NCBI GenBank assembly: GCA_947579605.1
Contig: OX388321.1
Span: 18,281,614-18,345,613 of the forward strand
Length of the DNA: 64,000 nt
DNA from: Athripsodes cinereus
Taxonomy: Eukaryota > Arthropoda > Insecta > Trichoptera > Leptoceridae
Reading direction: 5' to 3'
This document shows, piece after piece, positions 32,885 to 46,473 of this stretch (positions are counted from its first letter, which is position 1; the number at the start of each line of letters is the position of its first letter). Below the pieces are notes generated by a model. It ran no database searches and was not told where the DNA came from. It saw only the letters and a list, made by a program, of their open reading frames with translations. The position numbers and the translations under genes were made by a program.

Positions 32885-35578
32885 ATGGTCGCGGTAAGTA
32901 TTATTTCTGTTGAATTAGTGTTGATTATAATATTTATGTGGTTTTTATCATAATCGTGTTGTTTGTTTTCAGCAAACTAAAGTATTTGTCGGGAGCTTAC
33001 CCCCCGGTTCAAAACCGGAGGAGTTGAGGCGTTTGTTTGAGCGCTATGGCGTAGTTACAGAATGTGATGTCATGAATCGTTGTGGATTCGTCCACATGGA
33101 GACGGAAGACATGGCTGCTAGCGCTATCAGAGCACTCAACAATACCAACTTCAACGGTGGTGTCATCATTGTCGAGAAAGGACGCATAAAGCCAAGGGGT
33201 GGAGGCATCGGCGGTGGCGGTCGCGGAGGCCCTAGAGGTGGAATGAGAAATGGGATGGGAGGTGGAATGAGGAACGGAGTGGGTGGTGGAATGCCTCGTA
33301 GACCAGGAGGCGGTGGCCCCATGAGAGGACCCCCAATGGGCGGTGGCGGCGGAAGAGACGCTCCCTACATGAGAGATAGGCCCCCTATGGGAGGTGGCGG
33401 CGGCGGTATGGGAATGAGGAATGGTGGGGGTAACTTTGACCGTGGTATGGATAGGAGATATCCCGATGACCGAATGGGTTTCAGTGGAGAAGACAGAAGG
33501 GGCTTTGCCCTCATGGATCGCGGAGGCAATTACGGCAGTGGCAACATGTATGATGATGAGAGACGTGGGGGCGGTGGAGGAGGAGGCATGTACCCAGAAG
33601 ACAGAAGAGGAGGAGGTGGTGGTGGTGGTGGCGGTGGAATGTACCCGGATGAGAGGAGAGGAGGTGGCGGAGGTGGAATGTTTGATGATAGAAGCAACAT
33701 GATGATGGACAGGCGCAATGGAGGGGGTGGAGGTGGAGGTATGAGGCCCCCAATGGGAATGGGGCCTGGATCCTTTGATAGAGGAGCACCCCGAGGCAAC
33801 AGCATGGGCAACGGAGACATGTTCAGCAGAAGATCACCACCCATGTAAGTAGATCACCTCATCTATCTTATTCATAATTACACTGATAGGTAATGCTATA
33901 TTAATACTATAAAAATTCTTAAAAAATTATAAATGTATCAGGCTTCAATCATAGGTATAAACACAATATTTTAGGATGCGCCCTTGCAGTGAATATATTC
34001 CACAAAACGGCGCACTATAAATTGTCTAGTTATTATTATTATTAAATGGGGTTACAATTAAAGATTGGTATTTTGTTGTGGCTGTTATGTACCAATAGAA
34101 ATGATAATTCTATTATACTTATAATAACCCTATTATGTTAGATAATATTACTCGCTCCACCTTGTGAAGTCCTCAGATCAAAATAACCTACTTCATAGAT
34201 GTGTGGTTATACATTATACAAGTGTTAGTGTATACATAATAACTTCTATGTAGTGTATTGGCATCATGAACTTGTTGACTGTGTTCAATATGTATATTTA
34301 CTACAATACAAGTGCTGCGGTTGGCTCCTAACAAAAGAGATACTGTTATCTTCTTGACCAGAACATGACTCATTACTTTAATATTAATCTTTGTATCTGG
34401 TGGTTATTAAACAATGTTTGCATTTGCAATACTAATTAGTATTTCTCAGAAATATAATTTCGCATTTTGCAAAGTTTTAAATTTGCATTTATTATTATTG
34501 TCTTTTGTGTGATAATGATTTGCTTGAACCTCTGTATTTAGATATTTGACATAATTAACTAAGTAATGTACAGTTATGTACATTTTAATATTGTTATTAA
34601 ATGGTTGTACACCAAATTATTTTAAATAGTACACTTGTTAGAAGTTGGACTTTGACAATGATTACATGATGACAGTAATATGTTTATTTCACTAAATATC
34701 ATCACGGAATTGTGGAGAAGCTAGTGGGACTGAAGATGCTTAAACTGATTTTGATGAGTTTTTCATGAATGGATTTTTATGACACGGAGAGGACAGCTTG
34801 CTTGTTTATTGTACGCAGCTGGATTGCTGACTACACCACATGTGGGATCTGTCATTTGGGGTGTTTTACTGTTAATATTTATAGACTTCAACATGATAAA
34901 TACAGAAAAAAGATAAATAGTGTTTTAACTTTTTTCCGATAGATGAAGATTTGATTGTTTTTTTTTTCTGAGCAATGGTCAGTATAGGTTCGTCTATTTG
35001 TCCGAACTGTTGAAATTTTATTTTGTGTAACTTTGTTAATTTGAATTATTTTTTTATGTTTGTACAGGAGAGGAGGAGGTGGAGGATTTGGTGACAGAGA
35101 TCCTTATAATCAGAACTTCCCACCCATGGGACGGTGAGTACTCCCCACACTATCTTTATATATATTATATATACTTTTCTCTACATACATTACAATATCA
35201 CCTGGATACATTTTATGAAGGTCTCATAACAGGACACTTGCTTAATATTTCTCCCAAATAAATGTATGCAATACACTGCTGGCTATCTACCTGAAGTATA
35301 TTTTATACACATTTAGGGCGTTAGTGAGTACACCCTACGCAGCAGTGTGTGGTACAAAAAGGATAATTTCGTATCGCGCTTGCACTGCGTGCAGTATGTA
35401 TACGTATGTGGATGGCAGATATAGCTAGTATGTAGTAGAGGTTTATTAATATGATGTAATGTGATGTAGTATGTGGTAGAGTAGGAGTTGGCTGATTAGT
35501 GTTGGTTTGTTTAGTGTCGGAGGCGGAGGAGGAGGTCGCGGAGGCCGGGACATGGGGATGGGCCCAAGGAGATTCTAA
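32885..35578 (+). CDS. RBM4/lark-type single-RRM, glycine-rich RNA-binding protein, 336 aa
   Basis: Exons: 32885-32893, 32973-33844, 35068-35133, 35515-35578; phases fit. An RRM fills residues 5-76, with RNP2 VFVGSL, RNP1 CGFVHME and LFERYGVVTECDV closest to RBM4/lark RRMs. It is followed by about 250 residues of RGG/GGM low complexity containing MYPDERR/MYPEDRR repeats and ending RDMGMGPRRF. Such proteins act in nuclear RNA processing; the RGG tail suggests arginine methylation and RNA or condensate binding. Unlike lark it has one RRM and no zinc knuckle. The exon 2 donor reads AT|GTAAGT, so an unspliced transcript stops at once (ATG TAA), giving a 294-aa isoform. Exon 2 is far more GC-rich than its surroundings. 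The specific orthologue is not certain. Confidence 0.9.
34735..34862 (+). repeat. Unclassified dispersed repeat, copy 4 (3' part)
   Basis: It lies in the second intron of the RRM gene. It shares GACACGGAGAGGACAGCTTG, GCAGCTGG.TTGCTG.CTAC and ATGTGGGAT with copy 1, starting at the GATGAG block; the 5' half is missing. Confidence 0.65.
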
Positions 35579-35637
35579 GTAACGTCACGTCGTCATAATC
35601 TCCACCACACATGCGTCCCGCAACACAACAAACGTGG

Positions 35638-35643
35638 AATAAA
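35638..35643 (+). terminator. Polyadenylation signal of the RRM gene
   Basis: AATAAA lies 60 bp after the stop codon. Further AATAAA copies up to about 37960 could serve longer 3' UTR forms. Confidence 0.55.
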
Positions 35644-38600
35644 TCAACTGCAACACGTTAATCTCTCTCGTGATTTAGGTTATAATTTAGACACATAAAT
35701 GAAATATTGTATTATTATCTTATACTAAATAGACAAATGCGCGTTACTACGCACATGTGCAACACAACAAATGTTAGAAGAGTGCACGGATATAATGCAC
35801 TATTGACGATGATTATATGTAACTTTGTTTTATATTTATATTCCTAGCATACTATAACATTTTGATATATACTCAATATGGTACGTTACTACGTTAACTT
35901 AGCCTAGTATCACATATAAGTATCGTTGGAACAGTAACTGCGGAGCCTCTCCATGAGGTCCCATATAGTGTTATCACTGACCATATATAAATATATATAT
36001 TTATATACATACACACATAAGTACCTGAGCCATAATTATATGTAGTGCCCCCCCTACACTCCTCTCTGGTAGTGCTGCGATGCGGTGACACGACTTGCGG
36101 CAATAATGCGACCACATTCACTCACTCTCAAGTAATGATTACCTACAGTATATATTATCATAGTTATGTCTCAGCTCAGCTCGTGCTTTATGTGTCATGT
36201 CACCCTATATAGATTGATTGATTGTATTGTCTTTGTAATAGCATGGTTGTAATATTGTCTTTGGTTTAGTGATGTGAGTAGTCACAATGAGATTTCCAAA
36301 GACTCTAGGATACCATCGTCTCTTGTATTTTATGTTATTTGTAATATTTTTTATGTTAAGAGAACAACTTTCCAGTTTACTATAAAATAGATAATAAAAT
36401 CTAAGAAAATTAATTATTTTTTTTATTTACTTTTGAGCATAACTTGGTAACGTGTTGTTATTGAAATATTGCATATTTCCCCTGATACTGTTCACATAAC
36501 ATATATACATGGAAACCTCCATATGAAAATCGAGACAATCTCGTCTTATTAATACGTAAGTACGTCAAGCATTCATTATTATTACAAATATAATTTATAA
36601 ATGATGAACAATCAGTGCATTGTGTCTCTTGTTGGACACGGCGGTCTAACTGTGTATCAAAATTTTGAAGTCGGTATAAGTGGAAATATTAATTCTCTTA
36701 TATGCATACCGCTCACACCTATTTCAGGAATTACGATCACCTTCTGTTTGCATTGCATGGCTCCAATATCGTGCAATAATATAACTCATGTGTGCAATAA
36801 GATGTGAACATTGACATAAATATAATTTGGTACTTTACTAATCATCTTGTTGAGGTATAGAAGCATCTTGTCCACTTATAAGATACATACTTTGTTTTTT
36901 GGTATAAGACATATTTCAGCGTACACGTGTAGTTGCAAATTGAACTCAGCTCCAATATTGCGACTGCGTCTACTTCGTCATTCACATTCGGCTGTTGAAG
37001 AATGAAGATCAACACTATGTAGGAATTTGTTGCGGCTAATGTCACGGCACCCAGCGGAAGCGAGTGAACAAGCGGAAACGTTGTATGCTCGTTATACCAT
37101 CATACCAACGGCGTATTATATCGGAGAGATCTATCTAATCGTAAGTAACATAGATGGTATATGGAGACAGTAGTTGCGTTGATTCCTCTCTATACATTAC
37201 TGTTTGGGGGCCACATTGTGGTATCTAGAAAACTGAAGTTAAATATAAATAGACTGGAGGGAGAATGACATCTTACCTTGCATGATGCATTCACAGCAAT
37301 CTCATTCTGTTGTAACTTCATTAAGGTACCAGAGTTATTAACTATTCATTTGAGTTACCCGACACTAGGTATATTAATCTTGAGACTAATTGCAATTTAT
37401 CTCAAAGTAAAGGGAGTTTGTGATAGTTCCATTTCCTATGTGCTCCTTACTATTCACATACCTCTTTGGGTACCTTATTTCTCAATTGATATCCCTGTTA
37501 TAATTTATAATTGTTTTATATCTCAGTTCTACTTAGTAGACATAAAATTAGAATCAACATTGACTGGACACATACTGTGTTCCCATATAGGATGTCTGTT
37601 GTGTTCACATATGGGAATTCAGTTTCTCTACATCCAATCATTCCAATTTTTCATTAGCACTTATCAGTGCTTATTAAACTTTACAATTAAAATAAGTATT
37701 CATAATTTGGTTTTATATGCTCAATAGTTTCTTTCTAAGTAACAATTTATTCCAGTAAACTTAGTATTGGTTGAATATATATACCTCGAGATATTTATTA
37801 CACAAGACACCTATTCTTAATGCTGATTTTGTTTTTGTTCCATTATATTTAAATACAAATTAGCTTTTATATATTTTGATTCCGCTTTATTTTACATCGT
37901 CATGGAAACAAGTCGCAATAGAGTTTATAACATAAATATGCTTGCGAATATTTTTGAATAAAGTTTAGTTTGCTCAAACACGTTTTGTGAGTCGATAATA
38001 AATTTGTATATCAATGGGAAATCATTTCATTGTATTTGTAGCATTAGCTCGTATTAATAAAATGATGAATTAAGAATGTGTCCATTGTTGAAAGGATTTA
38101 ACAAACCTACCAAATGTGTTCTTATCCATGCAGTTATTTCCCAATGTAACTAACGCCTCGCAGTAATATCTAAGGCATAAAAATATCGCACAAGACATCT
38201 ATAATTTTTGAAGTCGCTATACAGGTCGCTTGGAAAAGGTGTATAGTAGCGTAACAGGACAAGTCTTTACAGTTAATTAATGAAAACTTGTGGAAAAGCG
38301 TGTGCGATTTAATAATAAATATAATATCTGTTCAACACAGCATAGGATAAATGTGCGTTGTATTCCACATTATAACAAGATGTTATTTGTAATTCAGATG
38401 GGGTAGTTGATGTAATACTAAGAGGAATTCCAGAAGAAGCAATGGGAAATGTCTGTATTTATAAGAATTTCTTGTAAAATGTGTGATGCAATGTACTAAT
38501 TACTTTTTTATTCCTGCAGCAAACCTTTTGGAAGGTGACTGAACTGAGGTTTCTCTCCTTGAACAGAGATACTGGAACAACTTACTGAGACCATGAAGGA

Positions 38601-39960
38601 TAATTTTCATTAAAATTGTTGGTCGTTTGTTTATGGGGCCAGGAAGAAAATTATAATAAATTGTAGATTGATGAAATAAATTATTTGAATTACTATTTTT
38701 TGTTTTAGTCAAAACCAATTTTACCTACTGTGTGTTAAAAGGGGGCAGTATGTTTAAGCAAAAAATCATTAAACAAAGTAAAAGGTGTCCGCATGGAATC
38801 CCAACAATTACAAAATGGTAAAAAGTGGTATTTTAGCTGGAAGGATCACTATGGAAAATGCTATATTGCAAAGTCAGCTTTATGCATACTTCTGGTATGA
38901 CTTGTCTTGAGAGATAGTCAATTTGTGGTATGAGTGAGTGGGTAGTTACTAGAGATACAACGAATAGTAAATTTGCCAAATATACAAGATCGTGTGCCGA
39001 ATATTCTGCAAAACAATGGTGAGAGCATGGGGTACTCCAGACCGCGCATCTTCATGTAGGTATATCATAGACATATCTACCTACTAGACTTGCAGTGCAG
39101 TACATTTTTTCGAAATTTTTGTGTTCCAAAAATTAATATTATGTTGGTTCTCACTCCATATCAAATTAATTAGATATTTGAGGATTAATAATATTATGCA
39201 TCTGCAGCTGACAGTAAAATATCAACAATCTACCAGCTATTAGTTCCTTCTAGTTTTACATTTAAACTATTCGGCAGGATACCGAATGAATAATAGACTA
39301 AATATTAGGTATTTGGCCGTATGGTAAAAATGTTGCTGATAGACAGAAAACTGAGTAGTTACAACTTTTTTGATCCCTTTTACCCAATTGTCATATAAAA
39401 AAAAATATATTGAGTGTGTTTACCATAGAAATATTTTCTTTTTACTTCCATGCCCTTGACTGCTATTATTGAAGGTACTAGACTGAAACAGGTCACATTC
39501 ATTCCGACTGATTCTGTGCCAGCTGAGCTACCTCTAATACCACAATTTTCACGCAACCCTACTAGGGTATGATACCAGTTGGATAAAAATTGTCTCAATT
39601 TCCTGCCATAGGAGAAATTGAATAATATTCTTCATAAAATATGACAATATTAAGCATAATATGCTTTGTATTAAAAGAACTGGTCAAATAATGTTAATCG
39701 AGTAATGTTTTGTCAATTACCAAAAATGATGAGTGATGCTAGAATGTAAAACAATCTTTCCAAATGGAAGGGAGATACAGTCGGTGCAAAATTATTTTAT
39801 GCACTACATAAATTGCTCTAGACTACATAATATGGGCATCGAAAGAAGCAACGACTACATAATAAGCAACTGCATCTAAGGAAGAAACTTCTGTAAAATT
39901 TGATGCTACTATTCCAGCTTAACTCAAAATGAAAGATATATTCGGCAGTATGGGTGCAAG
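35644..39960. other. Intergenic region or extended 3' UTR, no gene seen
   Basis: No exon with a domain was found. The longest frame, 149 codons at 37278-37727 on the plus strand, is hydrophobic, T-rich and without family signature. The lack of obvious transposons from about 35.6 to 38 kb, unlike the rest of the window, is compatible with a long 3' UTR of the upstream RRM gene. Confidence 0.4.
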
Positions 39961-39966
39961 TTTATT
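39961..39966 (-). terminator. Polyadenylation signal of CFAP45
   Basis: AATAAA on the minus strand, about 80 nt after the CFAP45 stop codon. Confidence 0.5.
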
Positions 39967-40046
39967 TTTCAAATGGCATACAAAACTTTAAAACACATGT
40001 GATACATTATCAAACAAGGGGTTATTTTTTTTTCAATAATTAATCT

Positions 40047-43000
40047 TCAATAAATTTTTAGCTTTTTGAGTTTTTGCTCCACCTCAGCCACATAGACTTC
40101 GGGTACCTTCTGTGCTCTCATCTGATGTACCTTTCCCCTCACGATGGATTTCTCCAATTTTTCTTGTCTCTCCATCTCCAAACGCAGGGCCATTCCTTCT
40201 TCACCCATTCGTTCTCGTAGGTTTATCCTATTATTAAAAAAATAATGTTAGTTCTTTCAACTGCCAATTCATTTTCACTCTTTGTAATATGCATCTGATA
40301 CCAATTCATAAGAAGTATCTAAATTTTATCCACACATTTTATTGATTCAAAATTAATCATATAAATGTATGGGTATTCAATAAATCTGTACCTGAGAGCC
40401 ATTTAGTCATTTAGTACTAAAATGCCATTTTCAAATTCAATTTTTTAATCGAAAAAATCTCAACACTTTACTAGTAATAAGCTATAATATAGTATGTACA
40501 GCTTATTACATAGACCCTAAGCATTTCTGTACTTAAGACTCACGACTGTTGTGTTATTTCAGCTTTTTTTGTAAAATTGCCATTTTTGTCAAAAATGCAC
40601 TTGAGTCCTAATGGCTCTCAGGTACAGAAATTATCTGTGCAGTATGGGACTGGTAGCCGATACAAAAAAGTGAAAATGGTATAAATAAGAAAACATTACC
40701 AAGACCAAAAAATATGACCATTAATGTCACTTTACGATAGGAAATAAACATTCTCAATGTTTTTGCAAGAATCAGAACAATGAACTTGTAGAAAAATTTG
40801 GAATTACCTCTCCCTTTCCTTATCATTGATTTGTTTAATAATATCCTGACGATGTCTCTGTACTGTTGCGTGGTGTTCCATTTTCTCCTGGAAAAGTAAA
40901 AATGTGAGTGTGTAAACAATCAGCCAAAAATAGTAAGTACACTAGAGTTTGTGGGTAGAGTTTACTAACTTCATGTTCTTTCTGGAGATCCTCTTTATTC
41001 TGTTTCACAATTGCAAAGAACATGGCCTCATCTCTGGCTATTTCCAAAGAAATTTGTTTTCTGATATCGGCAATCTGAAAATAAATTGATAAATTAATTC
41101 AATCCACATTGAAATTCAGAGTTTTCGTTTTTTAATATGGATAGGACATAAGCTACAGAAACTTGAAGATTTGCAAATATTTTTTGAATTTAAGATCATC
41201 ATGCACCTGTTTTTCTCGAGCCTCCTTCAAGTGCTGCATATTCTTCTTTCTATTCAACGCTGCTTCTTTCTCCTTTCGCCTGAATTCTCGTTCAACGTCT
41301 TCTTGTATCTTGAGATTTCTTATCATTTCTAATTCTTCATGGAGTTCTTGTTCAGCCTGAAATAGTTATAATAACTCAGGATGATAAATGATATACATAT
41401 TGATGCAAATGTAACTAATTTATACTGAGCCATACGCAAAGTATCATGTAACTTAAAGTTTCATCAATACCTTTTGTGCTTTGGATATGATATCTATTCC
41501 TTTATCTCTAGCTGCTTTGGCCGCATCAGCATCTGCCTTCTGTTTTGCTTCCCTTTCTTGTTTTTGTCTCATGAACCTTTTTACTCTTTCATCATTTAGA
41601 CGTTCCTCTTCATCCTTAAGTTGTCGAGCATACATTATCTCCTCATTACCTATAAGATAGTTTTAGAAAACTCCTTTACAAATACAGAAAGGAAATTAAA
41701 ATCCCCTGGTAACTGCAGTTGAAATATTAATTAAATTAAATTTCCCTTTAACATTCTTCCCGATAGTAAAGTGCAGAAATAGAAACAGAGTATCTGCGCC
41801 AATTAAACCACTGAGATGAAATAACAGTGTTATTTTTAACTTACATTTATCAAGCAGTTCCTTTAGTTGATGTGCTTTCTCTTTCTTCTTCCTAAGAGTA
41901 TTGATTTCATCCATTTGTATCTCTATACTTAATTGATTCATCTTTACACTCTCATTGTATATCCTTTCAGCGAGTAGTACCTTCGCTTTGTCATTTTCCA
42001 ATATTTGTTTTTTTATGTTGTTCACATTTTCTAGTCTACGAGCTTTTCTTTCCTTCCATTCATTTTCAGATTTTTCTATTGCAGCAATTCTATCTCGCTC
42101 CATCATTTCGTCAAGTCTGGAAAACAGTTCCAATAAATATAATATTAGCTTCAACTTTTTACTATCTGTTGTTACTTTTAGAAATTTCTGTGGTAGAAGA
42201 CAGATGTTTATCTACGGTGACAGATGAAAACTTGGATGTGAAAGAGAAGGTAAGATATGGATTCAATAGGTGTTTCTTTCTTGGAACATTAAAAATGTTA
42301 TTTATTAATCTCAGTCTTGTTCTAAAACCATGAATTTTCAGTCTCATAGTTACCCCTAATTCATTTACACTACCTTCTGTAAACATTTGTGATGCACTAG
42401 TGCACCTTCAATATCCAAATAGTAAGCGATATTTGTTGAAGGTACCCTTAATTTGCTTATTATGGTCAGACGTAGTTTGTCCATAGTTGGCATGTGTAAA
42501 GCTTTGTGCTATAGGCTTTAAATAGTATTCTTTTAACATTGCCAGTACACTTATAAAAAGTACTGACGAGCATGTTTGAAATATACCCAATGTTACATCT
42601 TTGGCAGTCAATATTGTCATCGTCAGAAAGGTCACTAATAATAATATGTCCAAAGTATTTGACTCTTATTATTTTGTCTGGATATGAACCTTATTGTCGA
42701 TGTTGACTGGCAGTAATTTTTCTTCTTGCCCCATTTGAAGATTATTTATTCTACTCTTTTGGTATTTTATTACATACTGTAATATAAGAACATTGTTGTT
42801 TGTTTACCTTCTTTCTCTCTCATCCATCTCCTTTTTTATCAGAGCCTTCTCCACAATCTGAGCATCTCGGATAGCGTGACATTTGGATGCTAGAATTATT
42901 TGGTTGGCAAGACGTGGTGCTTGATACTCCTCATTCTTCAATTCTTAAATTAGAAACATGTATTTTTTTTAAAAGATGTAATCTGAGTTTTTGTTATAAG

Positions 43001-44693
43001 CCCAAATACAACCTTGTACACCTTGCACAGTAAGCCGAAAGCTTAAAAATAATACACATGAAAAAATAATATTATGTAAATTGATTTGGAAGCATCATCA
43101 TAATGAAATGAAAGAATTTGTTAAACCTGGTAGCTTGGTCGAATATGAAGGTGCATTTTAGTTATTTTATAAGTTGCGGATCAATTTAAGTAATAAATAT
43201 TGATCAGAACACAAATTTGATAATCTAATTGGCGGTTTATTGCTTACCTAATTTTATTTTTATTATAAGATAGTAGATGGTTCCAGTCTGACCTAAGCAG
43301 AGCACAATTTAGTACCTATGAAAATAAAAACACAAACTGTTTTATTTCAATGTCCAGACCTGTAGATCTTTGCATAGTGAAAGCATCTTGATCAGGTGCC
43401 TCATCCTTATCATCTGTTTGGACTTGTCCGGGTTGTTTCTGTTGAGCTTTCTTCAGGAATAATTTTCTCTGTTCACATTCTTCCAACATTTTTCTGTGGG
43501 CATCATCTGCAGCTTTGACTGCGGCCAAACGCTCTTGTAATGTAACTATCTACAATTACAAAATAACATACTCACTACTTCACTAAATACATGAATGTAG
43601 TATGAAAACATCTGTGTGTATTTTAATTTCTAAGAAACATCACACAATTTTTTATTCAATAATGTATCATATATCTATACCATCAATGCAGTGGCCAGTT
43701 GACCAACTGTATGTAATAAACCGACTAAATCAACTTCTTTTAGTCAATAATAAATAAAATCCATCCAGAAGTTTTTTGTCGCAGAGTGGACAACTAACAT
43801 GTTTATTACATATACTTGTCTTCTAGTTACCTCACTTGTGCCATATGCTGTAATGGTATAGATGGATAAAAAAAATAGGATGTGTGGCTTACCTTATGAA
43901 TGCATGCCTTTCACAGGTACAGGTAAACACAGATACTTCAGAACTCACAGAAATGAATAAGAGACAATTCAAATATGAATTCTTTTGCGAGTTCCCACCT
44001 TACCTTTGTTTATTGTGTCAAGTGTTTCTTTCTACTATATATTATTGATAACGAGAGAGACGTCTTTCGACTCTATCAAAATTGATAATGACCTGATAAG
44101 TTGAAAGATGTCTCCTTCGTGACCATGCTTGATAGAAAAAAACACTTGTTTCAATTTACCTAACCTTACCTTCGCTTGTTCTTTGAGTCTTTCGTATTTT
44201 TCCTTCGGCCATATTGCAGGATAAATATTTCTATCTCCCGTTTTCACAATAAGAGATCTCCATTTTCCGTTCTGTGGAACTTTGACCAACTCTTTCCCTT
44301 CCAAAGCACTGCTGAGCTTCTTATGTATTGGTCTCTGATCTTTTGGAAATTTTAAATTGCATTTTGAAGGTCTGAAATTTCATACCTTTAGCTCAATGAA
44401 AAATATTTTTAAAACCACTTGCATAAAAAACTCAATCATTTGATTTATTCGCTTTGATTTTAGTTGTGATTTAAATGGTTTATAAAGTTTAAAGTGAAAG
44501 ATATCAAGTATTTATCTCACAGTTTCACACATGATCAGAAACTTAATGCACTGCTGAAGGCCAATTTTTTTAAATATTCCATTTTTTTTTTAAAGAATAT
44601 GATGGTTTACCGATGTAGAGTATAGGTACCAGGTACTACAGTCTCTTTTTGAAAATTATATTTGACTTCACCATATCTTGCTAGTTTAGCCAT
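40047..44693 (-). CDS. CFAP45: Cilia- and flagella-associated protein 45, 10 exons, 525 aa
   Basis: CFAP45 (CCDC19) is a coiled-coil protein of the inner surface of axonemal doublet microtubules; in insects, expected in sperm tails and sensory cilia. Exons in order of translation: 44693-44611, 44371-44170, 43549-43360, 42943-42808, 42116-41845, 41649-41471, 41356-41207, 41074-40970, 40887-40808, 40227-40047. All junctions are GT-AG and sum to 526 codons. The protein starts MAKLARYGEVKYNFQ. The diagnostic block ILASKCHAIRDAQIVEK, then ERRLDEMMERDR, matches the vertebrate protein closely. The C-terminus MRAQKVPEVYVAEVEQKLKK matches the family ending. Between is a near-continuous Glu/Lys/Arg coiled coil (TPH domain). 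Length agrees with about 550 aa in vertebrates. The donor of exon 3 (GTCTGG) is weak and could be misplaced. Confidence 0.95.
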
Positions 44694-44889
44694 TTTAGAA
44701 TATATATATTACAGTAAGTATAAAAAAATATATTATTTTGAACAAAGATGGCCTAAAGTTTTTTTGTATCTATGGTAACATACTTTCCATTGCTAAGGAA
44801 TGACTTCAATAAATATTTCTTAGTTTCCATGGAAACCTTTTCACTATATAGAATGTTGTCATATAAAAAAAAATATATTGGTAGACCAA

Positions 44890-45060
44890 ATTAAGGAGGC
44901 CACACAGATCTCACTTCACGGGGCCCTACACATGGCGGAGGATCGCTCAACATGGAGACAGATGGTTTACAGGACGAGGCATGATGGTCACGATCCTCAG
45001 GATTGAGGGACCGACAGAGATGATGATTGGTAGGCATTTTCAGGGAAATGTTTTCCTGAA
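44890..45060 (+). repeat. LINE 3'-end fragment
   Basis: The plus strand reads LHMAEDRSTWR, a short linker, then a CACGATCCTCAG-ATTGAGGGACCGAC segment. This is the end of an RTE/CR1-like polyprotein with its 3' UTR. The same CACGATCCTCAGCATTGAGGGACCGAC segment occurs inverted at 47270-47310. Confidence 0.7.
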
Positions 45061-45198
45061 GATGCCTACAAGCATAGGCGAAAACGTTCGGTATCTAACC
45101 TAACAAAGTGGAGATTAAACAGTGCTCAATAATATATTTTTATATTTTATTTAATAAAATTAAAAATGGATTTCCACAGTGTAAACACAAAAACTCTT

Positions 45199-45398
45199 NN
45201 NNNNNNNNNNNNNNNNNNNNNNNNNNNNNNNNNNNNNNNNNNNNNNNNNNNNNNNNNNNNNNNNNNNNNNNNNNNNNNNNNNNNNNNNNNNNNNNNNNNN
45301 NNNNNNNNNNNNNNNNNNNNNNNNNNNNNNNNNNNNNNNNNNNNNNNNNNNNNNNNNNNNNNNNNNNNNNNNNNNNNNNNNNNNNNNNNNNNNNNNNN
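45199..45398. other. Assembly gap of 200 N
   Basis: Exactly 200 undetermined bases. The 22 bases before the gap (45177-45198, CAGTGTAAACACAAAAACTC-TT) recur exactly at 47458-47479, so the gap probably reflects a repeat that could not be assembled. Its true size is unknown. Confidence 0.99.
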
Positions 45399-45570
45399 AG
45401 TACTAATGACCCAAAATAATTTTTTGCAGTAATTTTATATTGAAAACTACATGCGAGAGGCAAATGTGATTTTGTTGAAAAAACTTGGCTTTCAAAGTAT
45501 TCAGTTAAACGGCCATACTTCAAAAAAACATTTTGTTCTACAGTGCGGTTTCGCTCTAATATACACAAAT
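45399..45570 (-). repeat. TIR repeat family B, partial copy at gap edge
   Basis: Read on the minus strand, TAGAGCGAAACCGCACTGTA, a GTATGGCCG-TT phrase and AAATCACATTTGCCTCTCGCATG match the element at 49649-50026 in order. The other end is lost in the assembly gap. Confidence 0.6.
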
Positions 45571-45851
45571 TGTTAATAAATAAGTGCATGAAGAAGATCA
45601 CAATATTAGAGAAAACAACAATTATTCTTTAATCCAAATTCGTGTGATATAATAACACAATAAACTACAACAAGTTATTAACAATAAAATAATCTAAATT
45701 TGCTATATCCATAAAGTGATTTCCACTGAAAAATCTTTTCCAATTTTAGATGATTTTTTTTTTATGACTTAGGGATTTGTATATGATTTTATAATTATCT
45801 ACTAAGCAGAATTTTGGAATCTGCACAATTTTTTAAACAAAAAATTGGTAT

Positions 45852-46402
45852 TGTAGCGCGGCGTGCGTGCAGTATCTCGAATACTCACCCGCTCGCACAG
45901 TAGGTCTCTCTTTCTCGCAGGACACATCAGCTGTATCGGGAGTATTCGGGACACATCGGATACAACGAGCGCCATCTTAACTCCACCCCGGACCATCCGT
46001 AGGAAGGGGATGGCCGAACGGGAATAAATACAGGAGCCAAGGACATTTGAAATCAGAGTTCGTCGGGAGAGCCTCTAGTAAGGAACAATAGTTGCGTTCG
46101 CCTTGTGTGTGGACCGCTATTAAGATTACTAGCAACGTTCTCCTAATTAGCTAACAGTTGCGTTCGCCTTGTGAGTGGACCGCTTTTAGCCTAGTACCAA
46201 CGCTCCAAATGGTAGTTGCGTCCGCCTTGTGTGTGGACCACTCAGATACCACGGGGGAGACGTTGTATGTGTCACCATATAATATAATTTTTGTACTCAC
46301 TGTCTGTAATTTGCCGACCAGGATATTGTTTTCAATAAATGTATTAAAACATTTTGTGTCTTTAAAAACGAACCCACCACTTACCCCTAGCCGGAGGTTA
46401 TA
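45852..46402 (+). mobile_element. Probable solo LTR of an LTR retrotransposon
   Basis: The unit starts TGTAGCGCGGCGTGCG and ends CCGGAGGTTATA. It has the layout of an LTR: a GC-rich U3 part, a TATA-like GGAATAAATACA near 46020, and an AATAAATG polyadenylation signal near 46335. Between them are three copies of GTTGCGTTCGCCTTGTG-GTGGACC (46091, 46157, 46214). The flanks GTAT and GAAT could be a 4-bp target duplication with one change. No retrotransposon genes are adjacent. Ends are approximate. Confidence 0.65.
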
Positions 46403-46473
46403 GAATCAAATAAACCTACTACCACCTATAGTACAAGCCTGCAACCACAACTTGACAAAGTTGTAATATATGT

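Noticed and set aside
33044..33844. Long proline/leucine-rich frames on the minus strand opposite the RRM gene
   Set aside because: They mirror the Gly-rich GGN codons of the real gene; splicing and the RRM domain support only the plus strand.
37278..37727. 149-codon hydrophobic frame on the plus strand
   Set aside because: T-rich composition explains the hydrophobicity; no domain, no splice context, and likely 3' UTR or intergenic DNA.
45108..45601. Open frames spanning the N gap
   Set aside because: They are artefacts of translating undetermined bases.
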